The notes under the pieces are model-generated. The model did not search any database, was not told the DNA's origin, and was given only the letters and a program-made list of their open reading frames with translations. Below are positions 1 through 8,090 of a stretch of 29,785 nucleotides of DNA, in pieces. The position numbers and the translations under genes are program-made. Every line of letters starts with the position of its first letter. Positions within the stretch are counted from its first letter, which is position 1. The stretch comes from UBA2093 sp044340485. GTDB taxonomy: Bacteria > Actinomycetota > Acidimicrobiia > Acidimicrobiales > Ilumatobacteraceae. Where the stretch lies: NCBI GenBank assembly GCA_044340485.1, contig JBIITN010000024.1, positions 1 to 29,785 of the forward strand. Direction: 5' to 3'.

Positions 1-690
1 GTCACCATTCCGGTGATTGCGGGAACGGGGTCTAACGACACGATTCATTCGGTGCACCTCACAAAAGAAGCATCAAAGCGCCCCATTGCAGGCATTCTGG
101 CAGTGTGTCCGTATTACAACCGTCCGTCGCAGTCAGGCATTGCTGCGCACATCACCGCCATGGCAGCGTCGACGTCGCTTCCAGTGATTGTGTATGACAT
201 TCCTGTTCGTGCAGGACGCAAAATCGCTACACACACTTTGCTCGGTTTGGCAAATGAGACCCCCAACATTGTGGGCGTCAAAGATGCAGCTGGGAATCCC
301 GCGGAGACAGCGGTGTTAATGGCGCAAGCACCAAAAGATTTTTTGTTGTACAGCGGAGATGACGGCCTGACGTTGGCATTTCTTGCCTACGGCGCAACGG
401 GTGTGATCGGTGTGGCAACACATTGGGCTGCAAAAGATCATCAAGAGATGATCACTGCATTCAAGTCGGGAGATGTCGTGACCGCACGCCGCATTAACGA
501 GCGTTTGGTCGAGAGTTTCTCGTACGAAACAGGCGATGATGCTCCGAATCCGATTCCCACAAAAGTGATGATGGAAGTACTTGGTTTCAAGGTGGGCGAT
601 GCACGTTTACCAATGGGACCTGCTCCTGCGACGCAACGCGCGAAAGCAGAAGCCGTATTGGCAAATCTCGAACGTGCACGACGCAATTAA
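1..690 (+). CDS. dapA: 4-hydroxy-tetrahydrodipicolinate synthase, 3' part (5' end outside window)
   Basis: This enzyme condenses pyruvate with aspartate semialdehyde, the first committed step towards diaminopimelate and lysine, in the cytoplasm. The frame is open from base 1, so the gene begins outside the window and roughly the first 70 residues of the usual ~290-300 are missing; the internal GTG at 13 is not a credible start. Visible family signatures, numbered from the GTG at 13, are AGTGSNDT (3-10), PYYNRPSQ (33-40), YDIP with the catalytic-type Tyr61, and VGVKDA with the Schiff-base Lys90. The TIM-barrel and C-terminal helices are complete. RNase J follows after 32 bp, the same pairing as dapA-rnj in Mycobacterium, so co-transcription is likely. 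Nothing suggests a pseudogene. Confidence 0.95.
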   Translation, partial: VTIPVIAGTGSNDTIHSVHLTKEASKRPIAGILAVCPYYNRPSQSGIAAHITAMAASTSLPVIVYDIPVRAGRKIATHTLLGLANETPNIVGVKDAAGNPAETAVLMAQAPKDFLLYSGDDGLTLAFLAYGATGVIGVATHWAAKDHQEMITAFKSGDVVTARRINERLVESFSYETGDDAPNPIPTKVMMEVLGFKVGDARLPMGPAPATQRAKAEAVLANLERARRN

Positions 691-722
691 CACTTATCCG
701 AATACTCAACACGTAAGAACCT

Positions 723-2384
723 ATGGCTGAACCAGTACGTATTTATTTTCTCGGTGGACTTGGTGAGATCGGTCGCAACTGCATGGTCATTGAGCAGCAA
801 GACCAGTTGCTCATTATTGACTGTGGTCTCATGTTCCCTGATTTCGATATGCACGGAATCGACCTCGTGCTACCGGACTTCACGTTTTTGAATGAAAACG
901 CAGACCGTATTGTTGGCTGTGTTGTCACTCACGGGCACGAAGACCATGTGGGCGCGTTGCAGTTCATCTTGCGTGAGCTGTCATTTCCCATCTATGGGTC
1001 AGCGGTGGCGCTTGGACTGGCGCGCAATCGCATTGAAGAAGCTGGTCTTTTAGATCAGACGTCGCTCAACGAAGTACACGACGGGGATCGATTGTCAATC
1101 GGTGTGTTTGATGTGGAATTTTTGCCCGTGACACATTCGGTGCCGATGGCACATGCGATTGTGTTGCATACTCCTCAAGGCGTCCTTATTCACTCTGGTG
1201 ACTGGAAACTAGACCTGACGCCTGTTGATAAGCGACGGCTTGATCTGGCACGATTAGGCCAACTCGCAAAAACGTCTGGCGTGCGATTGCTTATGGGTGA
1301 TAGCACAAATGCTGAAGAACATGGACATGCGCCCAGCGAGACAAGTGTTGGGCCAGTGCTGCGGCAGTTGTTTCACGAGAACGCTGACCGTCGCATTATT
1401 ACTGCAAGTTTTGCCAGCCACATTCACCGTGTGCAGCAAGTGATCGAAGCCGCGCTTGCAACCGGTCGCAAAGTTGCCATGTTGGGACGTTCCATGCAGC
1501 AAAACGTTGCGATGGCGCGAAAGTTGGGCATTATCTCTATTCCCGAGAGTTCGTTAATTGATGCTGCCACTATCCGTGATTATGAACCCGGCGAAGTGTG
1601 TGTTGTATCGACAGGTTCACAAGGCGAGCCGATGTCGGCGTTGTCGTTGTTGTCGCGAGGCGAGAGTAAGTGGTTAAAGGTGGGCGAGGATGACACAATT
1701 ATTTTGTCGAGTCATGCCATCCCCGGAAATGAATCCAACGTTCATCGCGTTATTGATGGTCTCACCAAACTTGGTTGCAAAGTAGTGCATTCGGGAATTT
1801 CTGATGTCCACGCAACTGGACACGCACAACAAGAAGAGATCAAGACGTACTTATCAGTGGTTCAGCCCGAATGGTACGTGCCCATCCATGGCGAGTATCG
1901 ACATCTCGTTGCGAATGCTGAACTGGGCAAAACCATGGGTGTTGATTCCGACAAAGTGCTCATTGTGTCCGACGGAGACGTACTTGAGGTGCACGATGGC
2001 GGTATCTCGTTTCACTCACGGATACCGGCACATTATTTGTATGTTGACGGCATCGTAGGAGATGTTGGTCAGGGAGTGATTCGTGACCGTAAGGCTCTTG
2101 CGGAAGAGGGCGTTGTTGTAATTGTGGTCACTGTCGATAGCGAAACGCGCGAAGTGTTAACCGGACCTGAAATCATCACGCGCGGCTGGGTGTATGCACC
2201 CGAAGCTGATGATTTGCTTGACGAAGCATGCGACATCATCGCTGAAGCTGTCGAACGCGTTTTAGATGAGGGCAATCACGATATTGATGTGCTGGAACGC
2301 GAAGTGCGACGAGCCGCTGGAAAGTTCGTGAATGAACGCACCAAACGACGCCCCATGATCGTGCCTGTAGTTATGACGACGTAG
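723..2384 (+). CDS. rnj: Ribonuclease J
   Basis: RNase J is a metallo-beta-lactamase/beta-CASP ribonuclease (endonuclease and 5'-3' exonuclease) that matures and degrades RNA in the cytoplasm. The 553-residue product has normal length. Metal-site motifs are visible: HGHEDH at 70-75, HSGDW in the lactamase core, VHATGHA with His363/His367, and PIHGEYRH with His389. The beta-CASP segment carries the ASFASHIHR and STGSQGEP motifs. The N-terminus (VRIYFLGGLGEIGRN) matches the family start, which fixes the ATG at 723. There is no strong Shine-Dalgarno sequence and no obvious promoter in the 32-bp gap after dapA, so the gene probably rides on the dapA transcript. A hairpin spans its stop codon. Confidence 0.96.
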   Translation: MAEPVRIYFLGGLGEIGRNCMVIEQQDQLLIIDCGLMFPDFDMHGIDLVLPDFTFLNENADRIVGCVVTHGHEDHVGALQFILRELSFPIYGSAVALGLARNRIEEAGLLDQTSLNEVHDGDRLSIGVFDVEFLPVTHSVPMAHAIVLHTPQGVLIHSGDWKLDLTPVDKRRLDLARLGQLAKTSGVRLLMGDSTNAEEHGHAPSETSVGPVLRQLFHENADRRIITASFASHIHRVQQVIEAALATGRKVAMLGRSMQQNVAMARKLGIISIPESSLIDAATIRDYEPGEVCVVSTGSQGEPMSALSLLSRGESKWLKVGEDDTIILSSHAIPGNESNVHRVIDGLTKLGCKVVHSGISDVHATGHAQQEEIKTYLSVVQPEWYVPIHGEYRHLVANAELGKTMGVDSDKVLIVSDGDVLEVHDGGISFHSRIPAHYLYVDGIVGDVGQGVIRDRKALAEEGVVVIVVTVDSETREVLTGPEIITRGWVYAPEADDLLDEACDIIAEAVERVLDEGNHDIDVLEREVRRAAGKFVNERTKRRPMIVPVVMTT

Positions 2385-2392
2385 GTCGTCAT
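2373..2392 (+). terminator. Hairpin over the rnj stop codon, possible terminator
   Basis: ATGACGAC and GTCGTCAT form a perfect 8-bp stem around a 4-base loop (GTAG) that contains the rnj stop codon. The downstream bases (TGGGTTTCT) are only weakly T-rich, so this could be an inefficient intrinsic terminator or a 3'-end stabilising structure. Confidence 0.4.
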
Positions 2393-2434
2393 TGGGTTTC
2401 TGGACTATCCCCCCACGGCATAGCACCCCGTTAG

Positions 2435-2440
2435 TACCCT
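2435..2440 (+). promoter_or_regulatory. Probable -10 element of ftsK (leaderless)
   Basis: TACCCT fits the TANNNT -10 pattern and ends 7 bases before the ftsK ATG, so transcription would begin at or next to the start codon. No convincing -35 hexamer lies 16-18 bp upstream. Confidence 0.4.
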
Positions 2441-2447
2441 AGAAGCC

Positions 2448-4871
2448 ATGTCTGCAAAGGATTCGCGCTCGCCACGGTCAGGTGCTGGGCGCTCTGGTGC
2501 AGTGAAGACCCCGCCCAAAGGCAAGAAGCGTCCCATCGCACCCGACCCGATCCCCGAGGTGCGTCCCAAAAAGGGTGCCTCTGCCAAGTCGTCAGTCATC
2601 AACGGTCGCGAGGTAGAGATGTGGGGGGTCGCGCTCATCAGCATTGCGCTACTTCTTGCACTGTCGATGTATGTCGATCTTGCTGGCCCAGTCGGTTCTG
2701 GCATCGACACCGCACTTGGTTGGTTGGTGGGAATTGGTCGTTTCGGATTGCCGCCGCTGATCGGAGGCATTGGCGTTGCAATGGTGCGGCATCGTTCCAT
2801 CGAACATCGCGCTCGTCTCTCCATTGGCTGGGGAGTCATCGCTGTTGCAGTGCTTGGCATGTTGCACCTTGTGAACGGAGCAGATGCAATTGTCGCCGAG
2901 GTTGATGCCATGTCGCGCGCGGGCGGATGGATCGGCGCGCTCATTGCCGAGCCATTGCGTTCTACATTGAGCGCTATTGGTGCAACTGTTGTTCTTCTTG
3001 GCATTGCGGTTGTTGGAATCATGATTGTTGCCGACACCACGTTGCCCGAACTAATTGCGTTGGCGCGATCCAATGTCGACAAGATGCGTAACGCCGACGA
3101 AGACGACAACAGTGATAATTCCAGTGACAACCACAACGGTGGTGCGAAATTAAAAACACCGCGTCGCAAAACTGCACCGCCACCATCTGATGATTATTCA
3201 CCACTCGTAAATATTCCGGGCGAACCACCTGCACCAGCATCGATTTATGACGCAGGCGATGATCCCGATCTCATTGATCAAGCAGAGAAGAAAAAGCCAG
3301 CGCGTCAGCCAAAGCCGGCGTCAGAACCCAAGACCCCTTCGTTTAATCAGCCGACGAGCCAAACATCTGGTGGTCAACCCGAACAACTCGATCTTGGAAT
3401 CACAACAATAAGCGACTGGGTATTACCAGCTACCGATTTATTAGTGAAGTCTCAGGCGCATGAGGTCGACAAGGCGCGTGTTGCAGAACGTGGCCGTTTG
3501 TTGGAAGAGTCACTGGCATCGCATGGTGTCGACACCACATTGCTTGGCATGACGGTGGGCCCAACGGTCACACGATTTGAACTTGAATTAGGACCTGGTG
3601 TCAAAGTTGCAAGAGTCACCAGCCTTAACCGCGACATCGCCTATGCCATGGCAGCAATTGACGTGCGTATCTTGGCGCCAATTCCGGGCAAGTCTGCAAT
3701 CGGTGTTGAAGTACCGAATGAAACGCGACAGCTTGTGTCACTTGGTGATCTCATCGTGTCTCCTGAAGCGCGCGCAGCGGTTCATCCGCTCGATGTCGCA
3801 ATTGGTAAAGACATTGCCGGACGCGCTGTGTTTCTCAATCTTGCAACCACACCTCACTTGTTGATTGCTGGTGCTACCGGCGCCGGCAAGTCGAGCGGCC
3901 TTAACAGCATCATCACATCGTTGTTGATGCGCACAACACCTGATCAAGTTCGACTTATTCTCATCGACCCAAAGCAAGTAGAGATGGGTCAGTACGCTCG
4001 TCTTCCTCACTTGTTAACAGCGCCCGTGACCAATCCAAAGAAAGCTGCAAACGCACTTGGTTGGGCAGTGAAAGAAATGGAGCGTCGCTACGACTTGTTG
4101 GTTGAAGTCGGATTCCGTGACATCTCCGGTTACAACGCGGCATATGATCGTGGCGAACTCAACGAAGGTAACGAAGGCGCCGAGTACAAGCGTTTGCCAT
4201 ACATCGTCGTTGTGGTCGATGAATTAAATGACCTCATGATGGTGGCTGCACGAGACGTCGAAGAATGCATTACTCGCATTGCTCAGAAAGCTCGAGCCGT
4301 GGGTATTCACCTCATCGTTGCCACGCAGCGACCAAGTGTCAATGTCATCACAGGAGTTATTAAGGCAAACATCCCCGCACGAATGGCGTTTGCTGTATCA
4401 AGTCTCACCGACAGCCGCGTGATTCTCGATCAACCGGGAGCTGAGAAACTCATAGGTCAAGGCGACATGTTGTTATTGCCCGGTAACAGCAATGTTCCAC
4501 AACGCATACAGGGCTCGTGGGTCGGTGAAGATGAAGTGCGAAAGATCGTGGCGCACTGGCGCCGTCAGGCCCCTGAAGTTGTCTATGTCAGTGGCATCGA
4601 GGGCGAAGACAATGGCGGGTCTTCAGTTGGCTCGTTTGGTGGCGGTGGCTCAGATGACGACGAACTGTTGCAGCAAGCCATCGAGATCGTGGTGAAATCT
4701 GGCGTAGGTTCCACGTCGCTCTTGCAGCGCAAATTGAAGATTGGTTTTGCACGTGCGGGTCGCCTCATGGACCTCCTCGAAGAGCAGGGAATTGTGGGAC
4801 CAAGTGAGGGATCTAAGGCGCGCACTGTGATGATGAGTGTCGAAGAATATGAGTTACGTCGACAGGGGTAG
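2448..4871 (+). CDS. ftsK: DNA translocase FtsK/SpoIIIE
   Basis: This is the septal DNA pump that moves chromosome termini during division and aids dimer resolution. The 807-residue protein starts with a basic, proline-rich cytoplasmic tail (1-57), followed by about four membrane segments (roughly 58-76, 88-113, 124-142, 178-196). A low-complexity linker rich in Asp, Asn, Lys and Pro runs to about 320. The RecA-type motor has Walker A GATGAGKS at 475-482 and Walker B VVVVDE ending at Asp591-Glu592. The C-terminal winged-helix gamma domain (about 737-807), used in other FtsKs to read polar DNA signals, follows a Gly/Ser linker. Length and order match actinobacterial FtsK. The ATG at 2448 is supported by a -10-like hexamer 7 bases upstream and by lack of a ribosome binding site, suggesting a leaderless mRNA. 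Confidence 0.96.
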   Translation: MSAKDSRSPRSGAGRSGAVKTPPKGKKRPIAPDPIPEVRPKKGASAKSSVINGREVEMWGVALISIALLLALSMYVDLAGPVGSGIDTALGWLVGIGRFGLPPLIGGIGVAMVRHRSIEHRARLSIGWGVIAVAVLGMLHLVNGADAIVAEVDAMSRAGGWIGALIAEPLRSTLSAIGATVVLLGIAVVGIMIVADTTLPELIALARSNVDKMRNADEDDNSDNSSDNHNGGAKLKTPRRKTAPPPSDDYSPLVNIPGEPPAPASIYDAGDDPDLIDQAEKKKPARQPKPASEPKTPSFNQPTSQTSGGQPEQLDLGITTISDWVLPATDLLVKSQAHEVDKARVAERGRLLEESLASHGVDTTLLGMTVGPTVTRFELELGPGVKVARVTSLNRDIAYAMAAIDVRILAPIPGKSAIGVEVPNETRQLVSLGDLIVSPEARAAVHPLDVAIGKDIAGRAVFLNLATTPHLLIAGATGAGKSSGLNSIITSLLMRTTPDQVRLILIDPKQVEMGQYARLPHLLTAPVTNPKKAANALGWAVKEMERRYDLLVEVGFRDISGYNAAYDRGELNEGNEGAEYKRLPYIVVVVDELNDLMMVAARDVEECITRIAQKARAVGIHLIVATQRPSVNVITGVIKANIPARMAFAVSSLTDSRVILDQPGAEKLIGQGDMLLLPGNSNVPQRIQGSWVGEDEVRKIVAHWRRQAPEVVYVSGIEGEDNGGSSVGSFGGGGSDDDELLQQAIEIVVKSGVGSTSLLQRKLKIGFARAGRLMDLLEEQGIVGPSEGSKARTVMMSVEEYELRRQG

Positions 4872-4880
4872 TTCCTTCGC

Positions 4881-4899
4881 GTGTGCGTTTACGGCACAC
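4881..4899. other. Small inverted repeat after ftsK
   Basis: GTGTGC and GCACAC pair as a 6-bp stem with a 7-base loop, 10 bases after the ftsK stop. There is no T-run after it, so termination is doubtful. It may be chance. Confidence 0.2.
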
Positions 4900-4928
4900 T
4901 AACCTCACGACAGAACATGGTCACTCGG

Positions 4929-4934
4929 TAGTCT
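4929..4934 (+). promoter_or_regulatory. Probable -10 element of rimO (leaderless)
   Basis: TAGTCT ends 6 bases before the rimO GTG start. No ribosome binding site is seen, which fits transcription starting at or very near the GTG. No -35 hexamer is recognisable. Confidence 0.35.
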
Positions 4935-4940
4935 GAATAG

Positions 4941-6239
4941 GTGAGTCAACGCTTCTACATTGAGACTTTGGGTTGCCCCAAAAACCAAGTTGATTCCGAC
5001 AAGTTGGTGGGCAAATTTGTGGCAGATGGTCTTGAGCAGACTGATGATGCCGCCAAAGCCGACATTGTGGTGGTGAACACCTGTGCTTTTATCGAAGACG
5101 CACGCAAGGAAAGTATCGACACACTGCTTGCACTTGATGACGTGCGAAAGAAGTCGTCCCGTTTGGTGGTCACTGGCTGTATGGCAGAGCGTTACGGGGA
5201 AGAACTTGCAGAAGCGTTGCCAGAGGCAGATCAAGTTGCCGGGTTTGGTGTACCCATTGCATTTGGGAAAAAGCCATTAAGTGTCACCACCGAGGTTCCG
5301 TTATTTGATTTATTGAATTTGCCTCGCCCGAAGAGCACTGCGCCTTGGGCGTACGTGAAGATTGCAGAGGGTTGCGACCGTACCTGTGGGTTCTGTGCAA
5401 TTCCAAGTTTTCGCGGACCACAACGAAGCCGCGATGTGTCGGCAATCTTGGACGAGGTTGAACAACTTGAAGCAAAAGAAATTATTCTCGTTGCGCAAGA
5501 TCTTGCGAGCTACGGAAAAGATCGCCCTGACGAACTCGGGGCTGGTTCAATTGTTTCTCTAGTGCGTGCCGTGTCGCAGCGCGCTACGTGGACGCGACTT
5601 TTATATCTGTACCCAAGTGATCTCTCTGATGATTTGATTGAAGCAATTCTCGATACTGGTGTTCCGTATTTTGATCTTTCGCTACAACATGTGAGCAAGG
5701 CTCACCTTCGTCGTATGCGCAGGTGGGGTGATGGTCAACGTTTCTTAGATCGCATTGAACGGATTCGTTCTCTGTCGCCCGATGTCGCATTTCGTAGCAA
5801 CTTTATTGTTGGTTACCCAGGCGAGACGGAAGAAGACCATGACGAGCTGCTGCGATTTGTGAAAGACGCTCAACTTGATTGGTGTGGCTTTTTCGCCTAC
5901 AGCCCCGAAGAGGGAACACATGCGGTGTCACTTCCAGATCAAGTGGATTCTGCACTCATGAATGAACGACTTGCCGAGTTGCGTGAGATTCAGGACGCGA
6001 TTACAGCGCAACGTCGTGACATGTTGTTGGGTGAGACGATCGAGGTATTGGTAGATGAGATTGGAATTGCTCGTTCACACCGCGAAGCTCCCGAAATTGA
6101 TGGCGTGGTGCAGGTGGATGACGAATTAAGCGTTGGCGAGTTCTACCGTGTAACCGTGGCAGACGTGTTTGGACCAGACCTTCTTGCAGCAAAAGGCTCA
6201 GCAGTTCTTCTGGCTCAGGGAGATGTTCGTGGTCGTTGA
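4941..6239 (+). CDS. rimO: Ribosomal protein S12 methylthiotransferase RimO
   Basis: RimO is a radical-SAM enzyme with two iron-sulfur clusters that methylthiolates an aspartate of ribosomal protein S12. The 432-residue product has all three expected parts. The N-terminal methylthiotransferase domain has cluster cysteines Cys12 (GCPKNQVDS), Cys48 (NTCAF) and Cys80 (TGCM). The radical-SAM core has Cys145, Cys149 and Cys152 (CDRTCGFC). A TRAM domain covers about 370-432. The GCPKN and IPSFRG wording separates it from the tRNA enzyme MiaB, which normally has YTRG there. The start is a GTG giving MSQRFYIETLGCP, which aligns with the family start. It overlaps the downstream pgsA-like gene by 11 bases if that gene starts at 6229, so the two are probably translated together. 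Confidence 0.95.
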   Translation: MSQRFYIETLGCPKNQVDSDKLVGKFVADGLEQTDDAAKADIVVVNTCAFIEDARKESIDTLLALDDVRKKSSRLVVTGCMAERYGEELAEALPEADQVAGFGVPIAFGKKPLSVTTEVPLFDLLNLPRPKSTAPWAYVKIAEGCDRTCGFCAIPSFRGPQRSRDVSAILDEVEQLEAKEIILVAQDLASYGKDRPDELGAGSIVSLVRAVSQRATWTRLLYLYPSDLSDDLIEAILDTGVPYFDLSLQHVSKAHLRRMRRWGDGQRFLDRIERIRSLSPDVAFRSNFIVGYPGETEEDHDELLRFVKDAQLDWCGFFAYSPEEGTHAVSLPDQVDSALMNERLAELREIQDAITAQRRDMLLGETIEVLVDEIGIARSHREAPEIDGVVQVDDELSVGEFYRVTVADVFGPDLLAAKGSAVLLAQGDVRGR

Positions 6240-6786
6240 CCAATCGGCGCTTATGACATGGGCCAATGCGGTCACAGTGGCGCGTGTGTTGTTGTCCCCG
6301 GTGCTATTCACCTTGATTCCCGAAGATGGCAACGGTTCGTGGATCGCCTTTGTGTTGTGGACCGTCTTGTGTTGGAGCGATGGCATTGATGGGTATCTCG
6401 CACGTCGTCACGGGACAACACGAAGTGGGGCGTTTCTCGATCCACTTGCCGACAAAATTTTGGTTCTCGGTGCCATGTTCACACTCGTTAGCCGAGATGT
6501 TTTTTGGATTCTGCCGGTTGCGATTATCACTGCAAGGGAACTTCTTGTGAGTATTTACCGCGTGGTGATTGGCTCAAAGGGTGTGAGCATGCCCGCGAGT
6601 AGGTTGGCAAAAATCAAAACACTTAGTCAACAGTTGGCTGTGGGGTTTGCTCTCATGCCGTTCATTGTCACTGACGCGTCATGGGTATGGCAGACGTTTT
6701 TGTGGGTTGCTGTTTCGCTCACCATCATTAGTGGCGGTCAATATGCAGTGCGAGCGGTGCGTTCACGAGAGGCTGCGGGAACATGA
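6229..6786 (+). CDS. pgsA: CDP-alcohol phosphatidyltransferase (PgsA-type, CDP-diacylglycerol--glycerol-3-phosphate 3-phosphatidyltransferase)
   Basis: This membrane enzyme makes phosphatidylglycerol phosphate, or a related phosphatidyl alcohol, from CDP-diacylglycerol. I chose the GTG at 6229 because AGGGAG (6217-6222) sits 6 bases upstream. The ATGs at 6223 and 6253 are alternatives; the one at 6253 gives the classical start MTWANAVTVAR. Numbered from the GTG, the family signature shows Asp51, Asp54-Gly55, Ala58-Arg59, Gly67, Asp71 and Asp75. All catalytic aspartates are present, but I count seven residues between Ala-Arg and Gly where eight or nine are usual. The 185-residue length and several hydrophobic helices fit. 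The stop overlaps the next start as ATGA. The gene lies between rimO and cinA as in other actinobacteria; the exact alcohol substrate cannot be read from sequence. Confidence 0.88.
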   Translation: MVVDQSALMTWANAVTVARVLLSPVLFTLIPEDGNGSWIAFVLWTVLCWSDGIDGYLARRHGTTRSGAFLDPLADKILVLGAMFTLVSRDVFWILPVAIITARELLVSIYRVVIGSKGVSMPASRLAKIKTLSQQLAVGFALMPFIVTDASWVWQTFLWVAVSLTIISGGQYAVRAVRSREAAGT

Positions 6787-8090
6787 CCACAGCTGAAAGC
6801 GGAGTTACTGCGCCCCTGTCGTCAGAAGAGAGGGCTGCCATACAACAGCGAGTGCTGCGTGTGCTTACTGCTGGTCAAATCATTGGCGCCGCCGCACTTG
6901 CTGCGGCCGTCACCGTTGGCGCCTTCGTTGTTCAAGATATTCTCGGACAAGAGACATCATGGGGTGGTATCGCCACTGCAACGGTGACCATTGGGACCGC
7001 GTTCATGGCACAACTGTTGTCGCGTCTTATGTTGCGTCGTGGTCGGCGACCTGGTCTTCAAACCGGGTATGCGATGGCTGCGTGTGGAGGCGTTGTTGCT
7101 GCGTTTGGTGCCCAGCACGGACAACTCTTTACTTTCATAGTGGGGTTGTTCTTTTTTGGTAGTGGACAGGCCTCAAACTTGCTCGCGCGTTACGCTGCGA
7201 CCGACCTGGCTGATGCCGAACACCGCAGCCGCTCGATGAGTCGCATCGTCTTTGCGTCAACTTTTGGAGCAGTTTTCGGCCCGCTTCTCATCGGGCCTGC
7301 ACAAACAGCGGGTCAAGAGTGGTTTGGTTGGGAAAAATACACTGGACCGTGGGCACTGTCTGCTGTCATTTTGGCTGCAGCATTTGTGAGTACTTCAATC
7401 TTTTTGCGACCAGATCCGCTGGCGGTGATCGGCGGACTACGTACTAGTGAAAGTGAAAAACTTCCATCTATTGCGGTCGCCTTGCGAACGATCACAGCTA
7501 CTTTTCCTGGCCGTATCGCACTGGCCGCGATGGTTATTTCGCAAGTGGTGATGGTTGCAGTAATGACGATGACACCCGTGCACATGAAAGTGCACGGGCA
7601 TGAGTCCCTTAGCCAATACGTGGTGTCGCTTCATATTGCGGGGATGTTTGCGTTCAGTCCGCTCGTTGGCCGGTTCGCTGATAAAAACGGTCGTGAGATC
7701 ACCATCCTTGTTGGCGCCGTCATTTTGGCTGGCTCCACTGTGTTGTCGGCAGTGTCGGGCGATTACGAATGGATCCTCTTCCCCGCACTGTGGGCATTGG
7801 GTGTGGGTTGGAACTTTGGCTTAATTGGTGGATCCAGTTTGCTCATCGAGTCGGTTCCCGACGACAAGCGAGTAACTGTGCAAGGTGCAGCAGATCTCAT
7901 GATGAGTTTTTGTGGTGGATTGGCCGGCCTTGCGTCCGGGTTTGTGCGACGTGCTGTTGGCTATCACATGTTGTCAACGATCGGAACTCTTCTTGCGGGT
8001 GGTCTTCTTGCTGCGGCGTACATGTTGTATCGCACGAATGGCCCAGCCAGGCCGTCGAAGCGAGCAAAGGATGTGAAGTATGCGCTGTGA
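6783..8090 (+). CDS. Major facilitator superfamily transporter
   Basis: This 435-residue integral membrane protein has about 12 hydrophobic helices, preceded by a short hydrophilic N-terminus (about 1-28). MFS-like loop signatures are visible: a basic loop LRRGRRPG between the second and third helices, and FADKNGRE in the matching loop of the second half. This is the A-motif position, which supports two six-helix halves. The substrate is unknown; drug or metabolite export is a guess only. The ATG overlaps the pgsA-like stop by 4 bases (ATGA) and the 3' end overlaps cinA by 11 bases, so it is embedded in the operon and probably translationally coupled. A transporter here is not part of the familiar actinobacterial pgsA-cinA order. 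Confidence 0.85.
   Translation: MTTAESGVTAPLSSEERAAIQQRVLRVLTAGQIIGAAALAAAVTVGAFVVQDILGQETSWGGIATATVTIGTAFMAQLLSRLMLRRGRRPGLQTGYAMAACGGVVAAFGAQHGQLFTFIVGLFFFGSGQASNLLARYAATDLADAEHRSRSMSRIVFASTFGAVFGPLLIGPAQTAGQEWFGWEKYTGPWALSAVILAAAFVSTSIFLRPDPLAVIGGLRTSESEKLPSIAVALRTITATFPGRIALAAMVISQVVMVAVMTMTPVHMKVHGHESLSQYVVSLHIAGMFAFSPLVGRFADKNGREITILVGAVILAGSTVLSAVSGDYEWILFPALWALGVGWNFGLIGGSSLLIESVPDDKRVTVQGAADLMMSFCGGLAGLASGFVRRAVGYHMLSTIGTLLAGGLLAAAYMLYRTNGPARPSKRAKDVKYAL

Noticed and set aside
6169..6228. Earlier start of the pgsA-like gene at ATG 6169
   Set aside because: It lies 70 bases inside rimO, adds residues not found in the family, and a better ribosome binding site serves the GTG at 6229.
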